A program made the position numbers and the translations under genes. 6,114 nucleotides of DNA from UBA961 sp049317525 (GTDB taxonomy: Bacteria > Bacteroidota > Ignavibacteria > Kapaibacteriales > UBA961), in contig JBMOIC010000054.1 of NCBI GenBank assembly GCA_049317525.1, positions 1 through 6,114 of the forward strand, given 5' to 3'. Below, piece by piece: positions 4,656 to 6,114 of the stretch. Within the stretch, counting starts at the first letter, position 1. Every line of letters starts with the position of its first letter. Below the pieces are notes generated by a model that saw only the letters and a list, made by a program, of their open reading frames with translations, was not told the origin of the DNA and did no database searches.

Positions 4656-6038
4656 ATGAAAAATATATTGACTCTGTTTTTGGTTCTGATTGTATTTTCT
4701 CTTGATGCTACAGCTCAAGTTCCAAGCTATGTATCAAAGATTGGCCTTCAAGGTTGGTGGGGGTTTAATGAGAATCCAAATGATGAAAGTGGGAATGGGA
4801 ATCATGGAATAGTTAACGGCCCCATTTTAGCCTCTGATCGATTCGGAAAAAATCTATCTGCTTATAAATTCAATGGTAACACTGATCTAATTGCAACTAC
4901 AAAGAATGGAGTAATTGGAAATACATTTACCGTTTCATTTTGGGTGCAGCTGGATTCAATAAGACAAAATTGGTTAATAGTTCAGGGTGGAAACCAAACA
5001 GGATACTCTTCTGCCTTTGATAAAGGTGCTCAATTTCTTGCAAATGGTATTATTGTGCAATATATTTTTACTGGAAAAGGAAATTGGATTGGTAATGACA
5101 CATTATTAGCTGGTCCTAATAGGTGGTATCATATTGTTTATGGATTGAGTAGTAGTGGAACTAAGCTTTATATTAATTCTAAATTAGTTGCAACAAATAC
5201 AGATGTCACAACTAGTCAAAATATGTCTGGCTATTGGAGATTTGGAGGGTGTACACACCTTGGGCAAACATCTTTATTCGGTAAACTCGATGATATTGGT
5301 GTATGGAATAGACTATTAAGTCAATCCGAAGTTACTGATCTGTATGTTTCACAGTGTTCTCTTAACATATTAAAGCAACCAAATCCATCCTCATCAATTG
5401 TTGGAGGCACAGTTAGATTCAGTGTTAAGACTAATGATTCTTTAGCGAGAATACAGTGGCATACAAAGGTTGCAGGAATAGATTGGATGCCACTTTCTGA
5501 TAATAATTCATATAGTAATGTCAATTTTGACTCATTAGTTGTAAGTAATATTGAATTAGGAAATCACAATCAACTATTCAGAGCAATCATTAGTAATGAC
5601 ATTTGTAAAGATACAACTGAGACTGTAACTCTCTCCGTACTTGATACTTGTATATCTAAGAAAATTGATACAGTTAGGTTGGTAATTACTGATACAATAA
5701 AAAAAATCATTTCTGATACAGTCAAAATTGCTGTATCGGATACCCTGATTATCAAAATAAAATCCACCGGATTTCAAGAAAATAAATATAATACATTTCT
5801 AATTTATCCAAATCCAACAAATACATTTGTTATAATTGACTGTGCAAATATCAACGAGGTTGGTAATTATACATACACTATCACTAATTCACTTGGTCAA
5901 GAGAAATTAACATCAAAATTTACTTCTCGTTATCAACAGATTGATATTTCGGGAATAGGTGGAGCAGGTTTATACATCATTAGTATACGTGATAAGAATA
6001 ATAATGTTATTGAGACAAGGAAACTCCTCATCCAATAG
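4656..6038 (+). CDS. Secreted LamG-domain protein with T9SS type A sorting tail
   Basis: This 460-residue protein is exported by Sec and then, by its tail, through the type IX system to the surface or medium. A signal peptide, MKNILTLFLVLIVFSLDATA, has a likely cleavage after Ala20 (A-T-A|Q). A concanavalin-like LamG/Laminin_G_3 domain spans about residues 33-230, opening GWWGFNENPNDESGNGNHG and closing with GKLDDIGVWNRLLSQSEV. An Ig-like beta domain lies at about 234-332, bounded by Cys234 and Cys332. Four octapeptide repeats follow at 338-369. The C-terminal sorting domain (382-460) shows IYPNPTN, SLGQ, a GLYIISI strand and a final RKLLIQ. The start at 4656 is chosen over the in-frame ATG at 4590 because it begins the signal peptide directly and has AAGGG 8 bases upstream. 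Such proteins usually bind glycans or act as adhesins, but no catalytic domain is present and the ligand is unknown. It is likely a single-gene unit, unrelated to the remnants upstream. Confidence 0.9.
   Translation: MKNILTLFLVLIVFSLDATAQVPSYVSKIGLQGWWGFNENPNDESGNGNHGIVNGPILASDRFGKNLSAYKFNGNTDLIATTKNGVIGNTFTVSFWVQLDSIRQNWLIVQGGNQTGYSSAFDKGAQFLANGIIVQYIFTGKGNWIGNDTLLAGPNRWYHIVYGLSSSGTKLYINSKLVATNTDVTTSQNMSGYWRFGGCTHLGQTSLFGKLDDIGVWNRLLSQSEVTDLYVSQCSLNILKQPNPSSSIVGGTVRFSVKTNDSLARIQWHTKVAGIDWMPLSDNNSYSNVNFDSLVVSNIELGNHNQLFRAIISNDICKDTTETVTLSVLDTCISKKIDTVRLVITDTIKKIISDTVKIAVSDTLIIKIKSTGFQENKYNTFLIYPNPTNTFVIIDCANINEVGNYTYTITNSLGQEKLTSKFTSRYQQIDISGIGGAGLYIISIRDKNNNVIETRKLLIQ
5667..5762 (+). repeat. 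Four 24-bp coding repeats (octapeptide linker)
   Basis: Residues 338-369 of the LamG protein read DTVRLVIT, DTIKKIIS, DTVKIAVS, DTLIIKIK. Each unit is D-T-[VIL]-x-x-x-[IV]-[TSK]. This is a linker joining the Ig-like domain to the sorting tail. Similar D-T-rich beta linkers before the sorting domain (of the VTDTLII type) are common in Bacteroidota secreted proteins. Confidence 0.75.
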
Positions 6039-6114
6039 CGCCCTTTCTCATCTTATCCGTAATGCAATGGTGGAATGATTTATCTAACTATGGATAATGA
6101 ATGGAGTTACTTGG
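6039..6114. other. Right-edge tail, unassigned
   Basis: No terminator hairpin is evident after the LamG gene. A short frame MQWWNDLSNYG (ATG at 6062, stop at 6095-6097) and two frames open to the edge (ATG at 6090, beginning MDNEWSYL, and ATG at 6097) could be the start of another gene. None has an SD and none is recognisable. Confidence 0.3.

Noticed and set aside
3257..4660. CRISPR array, tRNA or complete insertion sequence
   Set aside because: There are no regularly spaced direct repeats, no cloverleaf-like segment with a CCA-type end, and no transposase with flanking terminal repeats. Only isolated short palindromes and truncated recombination genes are present.

Overview
The window is AT-rich. 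The clearest clue to the host is the 3' gene (4656-6038, + strand). It encodes a secreted protein with a LamG-type domain and a C-terminal tail of the type A type-IX-secretion sorting kind, so the host is most likely a member of the Bacteroidota (or a T9SS-bearing relative in the FCB group). Several other start sites have good Shine-Dalgarno sequences, which is uncommon in typical Bacteroidia. Either this lineage keeps SD use or the left part of the window is acquired DNA.

Layout. Positions 1-187 hold no recognisable gene. From 188 to 3256 there are three minus-strand genes, read right to left. The first is a cytoplasmic leucine-rich-repeat protein (2012-3256). The second is a small orphan protein of about 70 residues (1722-1934). 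The third is a DUF4116-type protein made almost entirely of about seventeen 25-residue repeats (188-1585). They could form one transcription unit, although the gap before the third gene contains a weak terminator-like hairpin and its own possible promoter. No enzyme is recognisable in this cluster. Two solenoid-like repeat proteins plus a small orphan is an accessory-type gene set, but its function is unknown.

Positions 3257-3798 hold no assignable gene. The stretch contains short inverted repeats, a pyrimidine-rich segment and an isolated perfect extended -10 promoter motif followed by a strong SD and a 15-codon mini-ORF. Next comes a recombination scar. A serine recombinase (resolvase/invertase) fragment, 3799-4242, lacks its N-terminal catalytic-serine segment and its C-terminal DNA-binding domain. 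It abuts, tail to tail, the first 34 codons of an excisionase-like helix-turn-helix gene on the minus strand (4345 down to about 4244). The junction falls within a few bases of 4243. Both are dead remnants of mobile DNA.

Positions 4346-4655 are non-coding and carry two perfect palindromes (4365-4376 and 4620-4635) and a possible hairpin (4490-4530). The second palindrome lies just upstream of the LamG gene and is a candidate operator. Overall the window looks like an accessory segment: orphan repeat-protein genes and mobile-element debris lying next to a host-type surface or secreted protein gene. No complete defence or mobile system is visible.
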